Source: Aquipseudomonas alcaligenes (GTDB taxonomy: Bacteria > Pseudomonadota > Gammaproteobacteria > Pseudomonadales > Pseudomonadaceae). From it: 64,000 nucleotides of DNA. The position numbers were made by a program, and so were the translations under genes. Under the pieces are notes generated by a model that had not been told where the DNA came from, did not search any database, and worked only from the letters and a program-made list of their open reading frames with translations. The stretch is taken from assembly GCF_900156545.1 (NCBI RefSeq), contig NZ_FTNW01000007.1:248001-312000 (forward strand), in the 5' to 3' direction. Positions 18,143 through 26,104 of the stretch are shown here, piece by piece (within the stretch, counting starts at the first letter, position 1; each line of letters starts with the position of its first letter).

Positions 18143-18184
18143 GTGCCGCCGGCACGAGCCCTGGCCTAGAGTGGGTCTCACCCA
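18143..18184. promoter_or_regulatory. Two short palindromes between regulator and acyl-CoA dehydrogenase
   Basis: GTGCC-GCC-GGCAC (18143-18155) and TGGGT-CTC-ACCCA (18172-18184) lie in the divergent region, the second 26 bases before the dehydrogenase ATG. They are candidate operators or hairpins. AraC-family proteins usually bind direct repeats, so the assignment is weak. Confidence 0.3.
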
Positions 18185-18210
18185 ATGACCACTCAGATAC
18201 AGGTGTAACA

Positions 18211-19347
18211 ATGATTCCAAGAACCCTGTTCAGCCCCGAGCACGAGCTGTTCCGCGAGTCCGTGCGCAAGTTCTTCGAGCAGGAGGCCGTGCCCTTCCAT
18301 GCGCAATGGGAGAAGGATGGTCATATCGACCGCGCGTTGTGGAACAAGGCGGGCGAGGCCGGCATGCTCTGCTCGCACATCCCGGAGGAGTACGGTGGCA
18401 TGGCCGCGGACTTCCTCTACAGCGCTGTGGTGATTGAGGAGCAGGCGCGCCTGGGCCTGACCGGTGTCGGCTTCTCCCTGCACTCGGATATCGTCGCGCC
18501 CTACATCCTGCATTACGGCAATGAAGAGCAGAAACAGTACTACCTGCCCAAGCTGGTCAGTGGCGAGCTGGTTACCGCCATCGCCATGACCGAGCCGGGT
18601 ACCGGCTCCGACCTGCAGGGGGTGAAGACCACCGCCGTGCTGGATGGTGACGAGTATGTGATCAACGGTTCGAAGACCTTCATCACCAACGGCTGGCTGG
18701 CCGACCTGGTCATCGTCGTGGCCAAGACCGATGCCAAGGCGGGCGCCAAGGGCATCAGCCTGTTCCTGGTGGATGCCAAGACGCCCGGTTTCTCCAAGGG
18801 CAAGCGCCTGGAGAAGGTCGGCATGAAGGCGCAGGACACCTCCGAGCTGTTCTTCCAGGATGTGCGCATTCCCAAGGCCAACCTGCTGGGCAAGGAGGGT
18901 ATGGGCTTCGTCTACCTGATGCAGGAACTGCCGCAGGAGCGCCTGACTGTCGGCGTCGGCGCCATTGCCTCGGCCGAGGCGGCGCTGAAGTGGACGCTGG
19001 ACTACACCCGCGAGCGCAAGGCCTTCGGCCGGGCGGTGGCGGATTTCCAGAACACCCGCTTCAAGCTGGCCGAAATGGCCACCGAGATTCAGGTCGGTCG
19101 CGTGTTCGTCGATCGCTGCCTGGAGCTGCACTTGAACAAGAAGCTCGATGTGCCGACCGCGGCGATGCTCAAGTACTGGGGCACCGACCTGCAGTGCAAG
19201 GTGATCGACGAGTGCGTGCAGTTGCACGGCGGCTACGGCTACATGTGGGAATACCCGATCGCCCGCGCCTGGGCTGACTCGCGGGTACAGCGCATCTATG
19301 CCGGTACCAACGAGATCATGAAAGAAATCATCAGCCGCGCCCTGTAA
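18211..19347 (+). CDS. Acyl-CoA dehydrogenase family protein
   Basis: FAD-dependent acyl-CoA dehydrogenase, 378 aa, which introduces the alpha-beta double bond into an acyl-CoA. Family signatures are AMTEPGTGSDLQGVKTTA, the central QERLTVGVGAIASAEAAL, and near the C-terminus QLHGGYGYMWEYPIARAWAD and IYAGTNEIMKEII. The family catalytic base is a Glu whose position differs between subfamilies, so I cannot infer chain length or branched-acid preference. The ATG at 18211 has AGGTG six bases upstream; in-frame readings starting earlier run through the intergenic region. It may be controlled by the divergent AraC-type gene. Confidence 0.9.
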   Translation: MIPRTLFSPEHELFRESVRKFFEQEAVPFHAQWEKDGHIDRALWNKAGEAGMLCSHIPEEYGGMAADFLYSAVVIEEQARLGLTGVGFSLHSDIVAPYILHYGNEEQKQYYLPKLVSGELVTAIAMTEPGTGSDLQGVKTTAVLDGDEYVINGSKTFITNGWLADLVIVVAKTDAKAGAKGISLFLVDAKTPGFSKGKRLEKVGMKAQDTSELFFQDVRIPKANLLGKEGMGFVYLMQELPQERLTVGVGAIASAEAALKWTLDYTRERKAFGRAVADFQNTRFKLAEMATEIQVGRVFVDRCLELHLNKKLDVPTAAMLKYWGTDLQCKVIDECVQLHGGYGYMWEYPIARAWADSRVQRIYAGTNEIMKEIISRAL

Positions 19348-19362
19348 GGACGGCGGATGCGA

Positions 19363-19386
19363 AAAGCCCGGCTCTGGCCGGGCTTT
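19363..19386. terminator. Shared terminator between acyl-CoA dehydrogenase and aldo/keto reductase
   Basis: AAAGCCCGGC-TCTG-GCCGGGCTTT, a perfect 10-bp stem with short A/T flanks, between two convergent genes. Confidence 0.75.
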
Positions 19387-19392
19387 CTCGTT

Positions 19393-20430
19393 TCAGGGCG
19401 CCGGGTTGGGCTGTTCGCGGTGAATCGCCTCGATGGCGTCCAGCAGTTCGTCGCTCAGTTCCAGGCTCAGGCTGCCGAGGTTGCTCTCCAGTTGCTCCAG
19501 GCTGGTGGCGCCGATGATGTTGCTGGTGACGAAGGGCTGGCGGGTGACGAAGGCCAGGGCCATCTGTGCCGGGTCCAGCCCATGCTCCTTGGCCAGCGCT
19601 ACGTAGCGGCTGCAGGCGGCGATGGCCTGCGGGTTGGTGTAGCGGGCGAAGCGGCTGAACAGGGTGATGCGGGCATTGGCCGGGCGCGCGCCGTTCTCGT
19701 ATTTGCCCGAGAGCATGCCAAAGGCCAGCGGCGAGTAAGCCAGCAGCCCGCACTGTTCGCGCATGGCGACCTCGGCCAGGCCGACCTCGAAGCTGCGGTT
19801 GAGCAGGTTGTAGGGGTTCTGGATCGACACCGCGCGCGGCAGGTCCAGCCGGTCCGCCAGTTGCAGGTACTTCATGGCGCCCCAGGCCGTCTCGTTGGAC
19901 AGGCCGATGTGGCGGATCTTGCCGGCCTTGACCTGTTCACCCAGCACTTCCAGGGTTTCCTGCAGCGGGGTGAAGTCCTGTTCCTGGTGGCGATAGCCGA
20001 GCTGGCCGAAGAAGTTGGTGCTGCGCTCCGGCCAGTGCAGCTGGTAGAGGTCGATCCAGTCGGTCTGCAGGCGCTTGAGGCTGTCGTCCAGCGCCGCGAC
20101 TATGTGCTGGCGGTTGTGCTTGAGTTGGCCGCCGCGGATGTAGTCGATACCGTTGCCGGGGCCGGCCACCTTGCTCGCCAGCACCCAGTCGGCGCGATCA
20201 TCGCGGGCCTTGAAGTAGTTGCCGATGATGCGTTCGGTGGCGCCGTAGGTGTCGCGGCGCGGCGGGACCGGGTACATCTCTGCGGTATCGAGGAAGTTGA
20301 TGCCGCAGGCCTTGGCGCGGTCGATCTGGGCGAAGCCCTCGGCCTCGCTGTTCTGTTCGCCCCAGGTCATGCTGCCCAGGCACAGGGCGCTGACCTGCAG
20401 ATCGCTGCGGCCCAGTTGGCGATATTCCAT
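19393..20430 (-). CDS. Aldo/keto reductase (Tas-like)
   Basis: NADP(H)-dependent aldo/keto reductase, 345 aa. The length and sequence resemble the Tas/YghZ type: MEYRQLGRSDLQVSALCLGS at the N-terminus, then FLDTAEMYPVPP with the catalytic Asp and Tyr, a Lys in LASKVAGPG, and the His-containing DLYQLHWPER. The substrate cannot be read from the sequence. It is transcribed alone, converging on the acyl-CoA dehydrogenase. Confidence 0.9.
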   Translation of the reverse strand: MEYRQLGRSDLQVSALCLGSMTWGEQNSEAEGFAQIDRAKACGINFLDTAEMYPVPPRRDTYGATERIIGNYFKARDDRADWVLASKVAGPGNGIDYIRGGQLKHNRQHIVAALDDSLKRLQTDWIDLYQLHWPERSTNFFGQLGYRHQEQDFTPLQETLEVLGEQVKAGKIRHIGLSNETAWGAMKYLQLADRLDLPRAVSIQNPYNLLNRSFEVGLAEVAMREQCGLLAYSPLAFGMLSGKYENGARPANARITLFSRFARYTNPQAIAACSRYVALAKEHGLDPAQMALAFVTRQPFVTSNIIGATSLEQLESNLGSLSLELSDELLDAIEAIHREQPNPAP

Positions 20431-20520
20431 GTGCTGCTCCTCGGTTCAGCGGCAAAGGCCAAGCATAAAGCAGGTTGCTATTTCTGCAGCAATCGGCATA
20501 ATTCCGCGGCTTTCTCGGCG

Positions 20521-20565
20521 GGGATGCCTAGCCCGTGCGAGAAGGAAGGTGGGGATGCCTAGCCC
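20521..20565. repeat. 14-bp direct repeat upstream of rplM
   Basis: GGGATGCCTAGCCC occurs at 20521-20534 and again at 20552-20565, 31 bases apart, in the 277-base region between the aldo/keto reductase and rplM. The intervening and following bases are partly related (GTGCGAGAAGG, then ACCGAAACC), so the repeat may be a small local duplication. No gene is seen here. Confidence 0.55.
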
Positions 20566-20631
20566 ACCGAAACCCCCGCCGTGGCGGACGCGCTGACCCG
20601 AGCCCCCGATAGCGTCTGTTTCCGGCTGCCT

Positions 20632-20659
20632 TTGACCTTGTCAAAGCAAGCACTATTCA
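20632..20659 (+). promoter_or_regulatory. Probable sigma-70 promoter of rplM-rpsI
   Basis: TTGACC at 20632-20637 and TATTCA at 20654-20659 with a 16-base spacer, 48 bases before the rplM ATG. The leader in between (GGCGGCCCCTGAGGCT) could fold but is not a recognised L13 site. Confidence 0.55.
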
Positions 20660-20707
20660 GTAAGATCCGCCGTCTTATTTTCAGGGCGGCCCCTGAGGCT
20701 ATAGCGA

Positions 20708-21136
20708 ATGAAGACTTTTACTGCAAAACCGGAAACTGTTAAGCGCGACTGGTACGTCGTCGACGCTGCAGGTCAGACCCTGGGTCGTCTGGCCACCGAA
20801 ATCGCCAGCCGTCTGCGCGGCAAGCACAAGCCGGAATACACCCCGCACGTTGATACCGGCGACTACATCGTCGTGATCAACGCCGAGCAGGTGCGTGTCA
20901 CCGGCGCCAAGACCAGCGACAAGATGTACTACTCGCACTCCGGCTTCCCGGGCGGCATCAAGGAAATCAGCTTCGAGAAGCTGATCGCCAAGGCCCCCGA
21001 GCGCGTGATCGAGACCGCGGTCAAGGGCATGCTGCCGAAGAACCCGCTGGGTCGCGACATGTATCGCAAGCTGAAGGTGTACAAGGGTGCCAACCACCCG
21101 CACACCGCTCAGCAGCCCCAAGAACTGAAGATTTAA
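20708..21136 (+). CDS. rplM: Large ribosomal subunit protein uL13 (RplM)
   Basis: 142 aa, full length, an early-assembly 23S rRNA-binding protein of the 50S subunit. Family segments DWYVVDAAGQTLGRLATEIA and AVKGMLPKNPLGR are clear. It is followed after 14 bases by rpsI, the widespread L13-S9 pair. Confidence 0.98.
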   Translation: MKTFTAKPETVKRDWYVVDAAGQTLGRLATEIASRLRGKHKPEYTPHVDTGDYIVVINAEQVRVTGAKTSDKMYYSHSGFPGGIKEISFEKLIAKAPERVIETAVKGMLPKNPLGRDMYRKLKVYKGANHPHTAQQPQELKI

Positions 21137-21150
21137 CGGAATAGTTCATT

Positions 21151-21543
21151 ATGTCGGCGACTCAAAACTACGGCACTGGCCGTCGCAAGACCGCAACCGC
21201 GCGCGTATTCCTGCGCCCGGGTACTGGCAAGATCTCCATCAACAACCGCAGCCTGGATAACTTCTTCGGCCGCGAGACCGCTCGCATGGTCGTACGTCAG
21301 CCGCTGGAGCTGACCGAGACCACCGAGAAGTTCGACATCTACGTCACCGTTCTCGGTGGTGGTGTCAGTGGTCAGGCCGGTGCTATCCGTCACGGCATCA
21401 CTCGCGCTCTGATCGAGTATGACGAAAGCCTGCGCAGCCCGCTGCGTAAAGCCGGCTACGTCACTCGTGACGCCCGTGAAGTCGAGCGTAAGAAAGTGGG
21501 TCTGCGTAAAGCGCGTAAGCGTCCGCAGTACTCCAAGCGTTAA
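21151..21543 (+). CDS. rpsI: Small ribosomal subunit protein uS9 (RpsI)
   Basis: 130 aa, full length, with the characteristic GTGRRKTATARVFLRPGTG at the N-terminus and the basic tail ending in KKVGLRKARKRPQYSKR, whose last residues contact P-site tRNA. It is the second gene of the rplM-rpsI operon and ends at a strong terminator. Confidence 0.98.
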   Translation: MSATQNYGTGRRKTATARVFLRPGTGKISINNRSLDNFFGRETARMVVRQPLELTETTEKFDIYVTVLGGGVSGQAGAIRHGITRALIEYDESLRSPLRKAGYVTRDAREVERKKVGLRKARKRPQYSKR

Positions 21544-21561
21544 TTCGCTGCTACGTTCAAA

Positions 21562-21595
21562 GACGCCCAGTTCCGTTTGGAACTGGGCGTTTTTT
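21562..21595 (+). terminator. Terminator after rpsI
   Basis: GACGCCCAGTTCC-GTTT-GGAACTGGGCGTTTTTT, a long perfect stem with a T tract, 19 bases after the rpsI stop. Confidence 0.92.
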
Positions 21596-21793
21596 ATTGT
21601 CCCGGTTTTTGTCTGCGACAACCTGTCGCATTGGTGGAGAGCCCGATCTGCAAGGCCTGCGAGCATTTTGTATCCGGTAATTGCCTTGTCAGAAAAGGGG
21701 CTTTTCTTTACCATTCGGCAAATTTTGTGCGGCCCGATTTATTACTTAGTAGAGGCCTGACAACAGGCCACAAAGCTGATGGGAGACGACTGA

Positions 21794-22387
21794 ATGAGCA
21801 ATGACGGCGTGAATGCAGGCCGGCGTCGCTTCCTGGTGGCGGCCACTTCGGTGGTTGGTGCTGCCGGAGCGGTGGGGGCTGCGACTCCGTTCGTGGGGTC
21901 ATGGTTCCCCAGTGCCAAGGCCAAGGCGGCCGGCGCACCGGTGAAAGTGAATATCGCCAAGGTCGAACCCGGCCAGCAGATGGTCGCCGAGTGGCGCGGT
22001 CAGCCGGTGTTCATCGTGCGCCGTACCGAGGAGATCCTGGCCAACCTGACCAAGATCGAAGGTAGCGTTGCCGATCCGGAATCTGCCGCATCTGTGCAGC
22101 CGACCTATGTCGACAAGAAGACTCGTGCCATCAAGCCGGAGATTCTGGTACTGGTCGGTCTGTGCACCCACTTGGGCTGCGCTCCGTCCTTCCGTCCGGA
22201 AGTGGCGCCGGCCGACCTCGGCCCGGATTGGGTCGGTGGTTACTTCTGCCCTTGCCACGGCTCGCGCTACGATCTCGCCGGTCGTGTCTACAAGGCCCAG
22301 CCCGCGCCGCTGAACCTGCCGGTTCCGCCGCATTCCTACGAAACCGATGAAGTCATCATCATCGGCGTGGACCAGGAGAAAGCATGA
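21794..22387 (+). CDS. petA: Ubiquinol-cytochrome c reductase Rieske iron-sulfur subunit PetA
   Basis: 2Fe-2S subunit of the cytochrome bc1 complex, 197 aa, carrying electrons from ubiquinol to cytochrome c1. The N-terminus has a twin-arginine-type signal anchor (GRRRFLVAATSVVGAAGAVG), expected to remain as a membrane anchor. The cluster ligands are in CTHLGC and CPCHGS. It overlaps petB by four bases. The 198 bases upstream contain no gene; TTGTGC at 21725 with TAGTAG at 21747 is a weak promoter candidate. Confidence 0.96.
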   Translation: MSNDGVNAGRRRFLVAATSVVGAAGAVGAATPFVGSWFPSAKAKAAGAPVKVNIAKVEPGQQMVAEWRGQPVFIVRRTEEILANLTKIEGSVADPESAASVQPTYVDKKTRAIKPEILVLVGLCTHLGCAPSFRPEVAPADLGPDWVGGYFCPCHGSRYDLAGRVYKAQPAPLNLPVPPHSYETDEVIIIGVDQEKA

Positions 22388-23598
22388 TGGAAAAATTCAT
22401 GGCCTGGATCGATGCGCGCTTCCCCGCGACCAAGATGTGGGAAGACCATCTGAGCAAGTACTACGCACCGAAGAACTTCAACTTCTTCTACTTCTTCGGC
22501 TCGCTGGCCCTGCTGGTGCTGGTCAACCAGATCCTCACCGGCATCTGGCTGACCATGAGCTTCACCCCGTCCGCCGAGGAGGCCTTCGCTTCCGTCGAGT
22601 ACATCATGCGCGACGTGGAGTACGGCTGGATCATCCGCTACCTGCACTCCACCGGTGCCTCCGCGTTCTTCGTGGTGGTCTACCTGCACATGTTCCGCGG
22701 TCTGCTCTACGGCTCCTACCAGAAGCCGCGCGAGCTGGTGTGGATCTTCGGCATGCTGATCTACCTGTGCCTGATGGCCGAGGCCTTCATGGGCTACCTG
22801 CTGCCGTGGGGCCAGATGTCCTACTGGGGCGCCCAGGTGATCATCTCGCTGTTCGGTGCCATCCCGGTGATCGGCGATGACCTGACCCAGTGGATCCGTG
22901 GTGACTACCTGATTTCGGGCATCACCCTGAACCGCTTCTTCGCCCTGCATGTGATCGCTCTGCCGATCGTCCTGCTTGGCCTGGTCGTGCTGCACATCCT
23001 GGCGCTGCACGAAGTGGGTTCGAACAACCCGGACGGCGTGGACATCAAGAAGAACAAGGACGCCAACGGCGTACCGGTCGACGGCATTGCCTTCCACCCG
23101 TACTACACCGTGAAGGACATCGTTGGTGTCGTGGTCTTCCTGTTCGTCTTCTGTGCCGTGGTGTTCTTCTTCCCGGAGATGGGTGGCTACTTCCTTGAGA
23201 AGCCCAACTTCGAGCAGGCCAACCCGTTCAAGACGCCTGAGCACATTGCCCCGGTTTGGTACTTCACGCCTTACTACGCCATTTTGCGCGCCGTGCCGGA
23301 CAAGCTGCTGGGCGTGATTGCCATGGGTGCTGCCATCGCCATCCTGTTCGTCCTGCCGTGGCTCGACCGTAGCCCGGTCAAGTCCATGCGCTACAAGGGC
23401 TGGATGAGCAAGGTCTGGCTGGTGATCTTCTGCATCTCCTTCGTGATTCTTGGCGTACTGGGCGTGCTGGCTCCGACTCCGGGTCGTACCCTGCTGTCGC
23501 AGATCTGCACTGCGCTGTATTTCGCCTACTTCATCCTGATGCCGTTCTACACCCGGATGGAGAAGACTAAACCGGTTCCGGAAAGGGTGACTGGCTGA
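22384..23598 (+). CDS. petB: Cytochrome b subunit PetB
   Basis: 404 aa membrane subunit of the bc1 complex with two b hemes and the quinol oxidation and quinone reduction sites. Multiple transmembrane helices and the heme-ligand region (LHSTGASAFFVVVYLHMFRG) are clear. The quinol-site motif, PEWY in most mitochondrial and alphaproteobacterial proteins, reads PVWY here (290-293, in APVWYFTPYYAILRA). It is one full-length gene, not split as in b6f systems. It overlaps petA by four bases and petC by one. Confidence 0.96.
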   Translation: MMEKFMAWIDARFPATKMWEDHLSKYYAPKNFNFFYFFGSLALLVLVNQILTGIWLTMSFTPSAEEAFASVEYIMRDVEYGWIIRYLHSTGASAFFVVVYLHMFRGLLYGSYQKPRELVWIFGMLIYLCLMAEAFMGYLLPWGQMSYWGAQVIISLFGAIPVIGDDLTQWIRGDYLISGITLNRFFALHVIALPIVLLGLVVLHILALHEVGSNNPDGVDIKKNKDANGVPVDGIAFHPYYTVKDIVGVVVFLFVFCAVVFFFPEMGGYFLEKPNFEQANPFKTPEHIAPVWYFTPYYAILRAVPDKLLGVIAMGAAIAILFVLPWLDRSPVKSMRYKGWMSKVWLVIFCISFVILGVLGVLAPTPGRTLLSQICTALYFAYFILMPFYTRMEKTKPVPERVTG

Positions 23599-24377
23599 TG
23601 AAAAAGCAATTTGCCGCACTGATTCTCGCTCTACTGCCAGGCTTGGCTTTTGCCGCTGGCAGCGGTTATCCCCTGGACAAGGTGGATATCGATTTCACTG
23701 ACAAAGTTGCCATGCAGGATGGTGCGCGCACCTTCGCCAACTACTGCATGGGCTGCCACAGTGCCAAATTCCAGCGCTATGAGCGGGTTGCCGATGACAT
23801 CGGTATTCCGCATGAGCTGATGCTGGAAAATCTGGTGTTTACCGGTGCCAAGATCGGTGACCACATGAAGATCGGCATGCAGCCTGAAGACGCCAAGGCC
23901 TGGTTCGGTGCGGCTCCGCCCGACCTGACCCTGGTCGCCCGTGTGCGTGGTACCGACTGGCTGTATACCTACCTGCGTACATTCTACGAAGATCCGACCC
24001 GTCCGCTGGGCGCCAACAACAAGGTCTTCCCGAACGTCGGCATGCCGAACGTGCTGGTCGGTCTGCAGGGTCGCCAGGTCATCGGTTGCAAGCAGGTTCA
24101 GGTGGTCGAGGATGGCAAGAAGCAGTACGACCCGCTGACCGGCGCGCCGATCACTCATGAGGCCTGCGATCAGCTGACCGTGGTGCCCGAGACCGGCAAG
24201 CTGAGCGAAGCCGAGTTCGACGAGAAGATTCACAACCTAGTGACCTTCCTCGCCTACTCGGCCAACCCGGTCAAGCTGGAGAGCCAGCGCATCGGTACCT
24301 ATGTGCTGCTGTACCTGGCCTTCTTCTTCGTGTTCGCCTACCTGCTGAAGCGCGAATACTGGAAGGACGTGCACTGA
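23598..24377 (+). CDS. petC: Cytochrome c1 subunit PetC
   Basis: 259 aa c-type cytochrome of the bc1 complex. It has a Sec signal peptide (cleavage near FAAG), one heme-binding CMGCH motif, and a C-terminal transmembrane anchor (YVLLYLAFFFVFAYLL) with a short basic cytoplasmic tail. The distal heme ligand is probably the Met in IGMQPEDAK. It is the last gene of petABC, followed by a hairpin. Confidence 0.95.
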   Translation: MKKQFAALILALLPGLAFAAGSGYPLDKVDIDFTDKVAMQDGARTFANYCMGCHSAKFQRYERVADDIGIPHELMLENLVFTGAKIGDHMKIGMQPEDAKAWFGAAPPDLTLVARVRGTDWLYTYLRTFYEDPTRPLGANNKVFPNVGMPNVLVGLQGRQVIGCKQVQVVEDGKKQYDPLTGAPITHEACDQLTVVPETGKLSEAEFDEKIHNLVTFLAYSANPVKLESQRIGTYVLLYLAFFFVFAYLLKREYWKDVH

Positions 24378-24397
24378 TCCATCGCGTTACCGCTGTC

Positions 24398-24437
24398 GAC
24401 GCACGCGCCCCTCAAGGGCGCGTGCGTCTTTCTGTTT
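24398..24437 (+). terminator. Hairpin after petC
   Basis: GACGCACGCGCCC-CTCAA-GGGCGCGTGCGTC, a perfect 13-bp stem, followed by TTTCTGTTTC. The T tract is interrupted. It separates petABC from sspAB and may be only a partial terminator. Confidence 0.75.
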
Positions 24438-24467
24438 CTGCCATATCGAAAAACCAGGAGGGACGCC

Positions 24468-25085
24468 ATGGCCGCGACCAATAAGCTGGCCTGTTATTCC
24501 GACCCTGCCGACCACTATTCTCATCGTGTGCGCCTGGTGCTGGCCGAGAAGGGGGTCAGTGCCGAGATCATCGATGTCCAGGCCGGGCGCTGCCCACCCA
24601 AGCTGGCCGAGGCCAATCCCTACGGCGGCGTGCCAACCCTGGTCGATCGTGACCTGGCGTTGTACGAGTCGACCGTGGTGATGGAGTATCTCGACGAACG
24701 CTACCCGCACCCGCCGCTGTTGCCGGTGTATCCGGTCGACCGCGCCAAGAGTCGCCTGCTGATGCATCGTATCCAGCGTGACTGGGTCAAGCTGGTCGAC
24801 CTGATTCTGGACTCGCGCACCAAGGAGGCCGACAGGGCTTTGGCGCGCAAGGAGCTGCGCGAGAGCCTGACCGGCGTATCGGCGCTGTTTGCCGACAAGC
24901 CGTTCTTCCTCAGCGATGAAATGAGCCTGGTGGACTGCTGCCTGCTGCCGATCCTGTGGCGCCTGCCGCGCCTGGGTATCGAGCTGCCGCGCCCGGCCAA
25001 GCCATTGCTGGATTACATGGAGCGGATGTTTGCCCGCGAGGCCTTCCAGGTCAGCCTGTCCACCGTCGAGCGCGACATGCGCTGA
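24468..25085 (+). CDS. sspA: Stringent starvation protein A SspA
   Basis: 205 aa GST-fold protein that binds RNA polymerase and modulates transcription in stress and stationary phase; it lacks glutathione transferase activity in E. coli. The thioredoxin-like N-terminal domain (YSDPADHYSHRVRLVLAEKG) and the conserved surface motif PHPPL are present. A strong CAGGAGGG site precedes the ATG. It lies 16 bases before sspB, in the usual sspAB order after petABC. Confidence 0.95.
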   Translation: MAATNKLACYSDPADHYSHRVRLVLAEKGVSAEIIDVQAGRCPPKLAEANPYGGVPTLVDRDLALYESTVVMEYLDERYPHPPLLPVYPVDRAKSRLLMHRIQRDWVKLVDLILDSRTKEADRALARKELRESLTGVSALFADKPFFLSDEMSLVDCCLLPILWRLPRLGIELPRPAKPLLDYMERMFAREAFQVSLSTVERDMR

Positions 25086-25101
25086 GCCGAGGAGAGTCGA
25101 G

Positions 25102-25515
25102 ATGAATTCCAGTCGTCCTTATCTGGTGCGCGCCCTCTACGAGTGGATAGTCGACAACGACTGTACGCCGCACCTGCTGGTCAATGCCGAGTTCCCGGGC
25201 GTGCGTGTGCCGCCAGGCTATGCCAACGACGGCCAGATCGTGCTCAACGTGTCACCCAGTGCCGTGCGCAATCTGCACATGGATAACGAGGCTGTGAGCT
25301 TCGAGGGGCGTTTCGGCGGTGTTGCCCATTCGCTGTTCATCCCCTCTGGCGCCATGCTGGCGATCTATGCGCGGGAGAATGGCCAGGGCATGGTGTTCGA
25401 GTTGGAGCCGCCGGTGGATGACGACGAGGAGGGGCCGGAGCCTGATGGTGACGGCCCGTCCGGCGATGAGCCGCCCCGGCCCAGCGGGCGACCCAGTCTG
25501 AAGGTGGTCAAGTAG
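25102..25515 (+). CDS. sspB: ClpXP protease specificity factor SspB
   Basis: 137 aa adaptor that delivers ssrA-tagged and other substrates to ClpXP. A folded N-terminal domain (about 1-108, with TPHLLVNAEFPGVRVP and VLNVSPSAVRNLHM) is followed by a flexible acidic Asp/Glu/Pro linker and the C-terminal ClpX-binding tail PSLKVVK. The ATG at 25102 follows GAGGAGAG and gives the standard MNSSRPYLVRALYEW start; earlier in-frame starts lie within sspA. Confidence 0.95.
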   Translation: MNSSRPYLVRALYEWIVDNDCTPHLLVNAEFPGVRVPPGYANDGQIVLNVSPSAVRNLHMDNEAVSFEGRFGGVAHSLFIPSGAMLAIYARENGQGMVFELEPPVDDDEEGPEPDGDGPSGDEPPRPSGRPSLKVVK

Positions 25516-25520
25516 AAAAC

Positions 25521-25549
25521 AAAAAAGGCGCTCCGCGGAGCGCCTTTTT
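25521..25549. terminator. Bidirectional terminator between sspB and dolP
   Basis: Six A, GGCGCTCC-GC-GGAGCGCC, five T, between convergent genes and six bases after the sspB stop. Confidence 0.9.
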
Positions 25550-25570
25550 CATGTCTGTCGCGAGCGCGAC

Positions 25571-26104
25571 TCAGTTGGTGTACTGGTACAGGGTGACGAT
25601 TTTCTGCACGCCCGAGGCGCCGGATGCAACGTTGGTGGCGGCGGCACCTTCGGCGCGGGTGACCAGTCCCATCAGATAGACGATGCCGTTCTCGGTCACC
25701 ACCTTGACCTTGGCGCTCGGCACCTTGCTATCGGCCAGCATCAGGGTCTTGATCTTGCTGGTAATCAGCGCGTCGTTGCTGCGTGCCAGGGCGCTGGTTG
25801 GCTGTAGTACCTGAAGTTCGTTGTGCAGCTTCTTGACGCCCTGCACGCCATTAGCCACCTGCGCGGCCTTTTCCTTGAGGTCGGCGCGCGGAGTCTGGCC
25901 AGCCAGCAGGATCACACCATTGTAGGCGGTGACCACGATGTGCGAGGTGGGGCCGGTGAGGTCCGGGTGGCTGCGGGAGATCGCATTGGCCACATTGGGT
26001 TCGAGGAACTGGTCGTCGATCTTGTTGCCGATGCTGCGGTTGCTGCAGCCGCCCAGGACCAGGCCGAGGGCAAGGGTAACGAGGATCAGCGGATTGCGGG
26101 TCAT
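25571..26104 (-). CDS. dolP: BON-domain outer-membrane lipoprotein DolP (YraP)
   Basis: 177 aa lipoprotein with a signal peptide ending in the lipobox LGGC (Cys20). Two BON domains follow (about 45-110 and 115-177), each with the pattern seen in GVILLAGQTPRADLKEKA and GIVYLMGLVTRAEGAAAT. E. coli DolP/YraP is an outer-membrane lipoprotein that supports membrane integrity. Assignment to DolP rather than OsmY rests on the lipobox and on the gene order lpoA-yraN-diaA-dolP shared with E. coli. It overlaps diaA by four bases. Confidence 0.88.
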   Translation of the reverse strand: MTRNPLILVTLALGLVLGGCSNRSIGNKIDDQFLEPNVANAISRSHPDLTGPTSHIVVTAYNGVILLAGQTPRADLKEKAAQVANGVQGVKKLHNELQVLQPTSALARSNDALITSKIKTLMLADSKVPSAKVKVVTENGIVYLMGLVTRAEGAAATNVASGASGVQKIVTLYQYTN

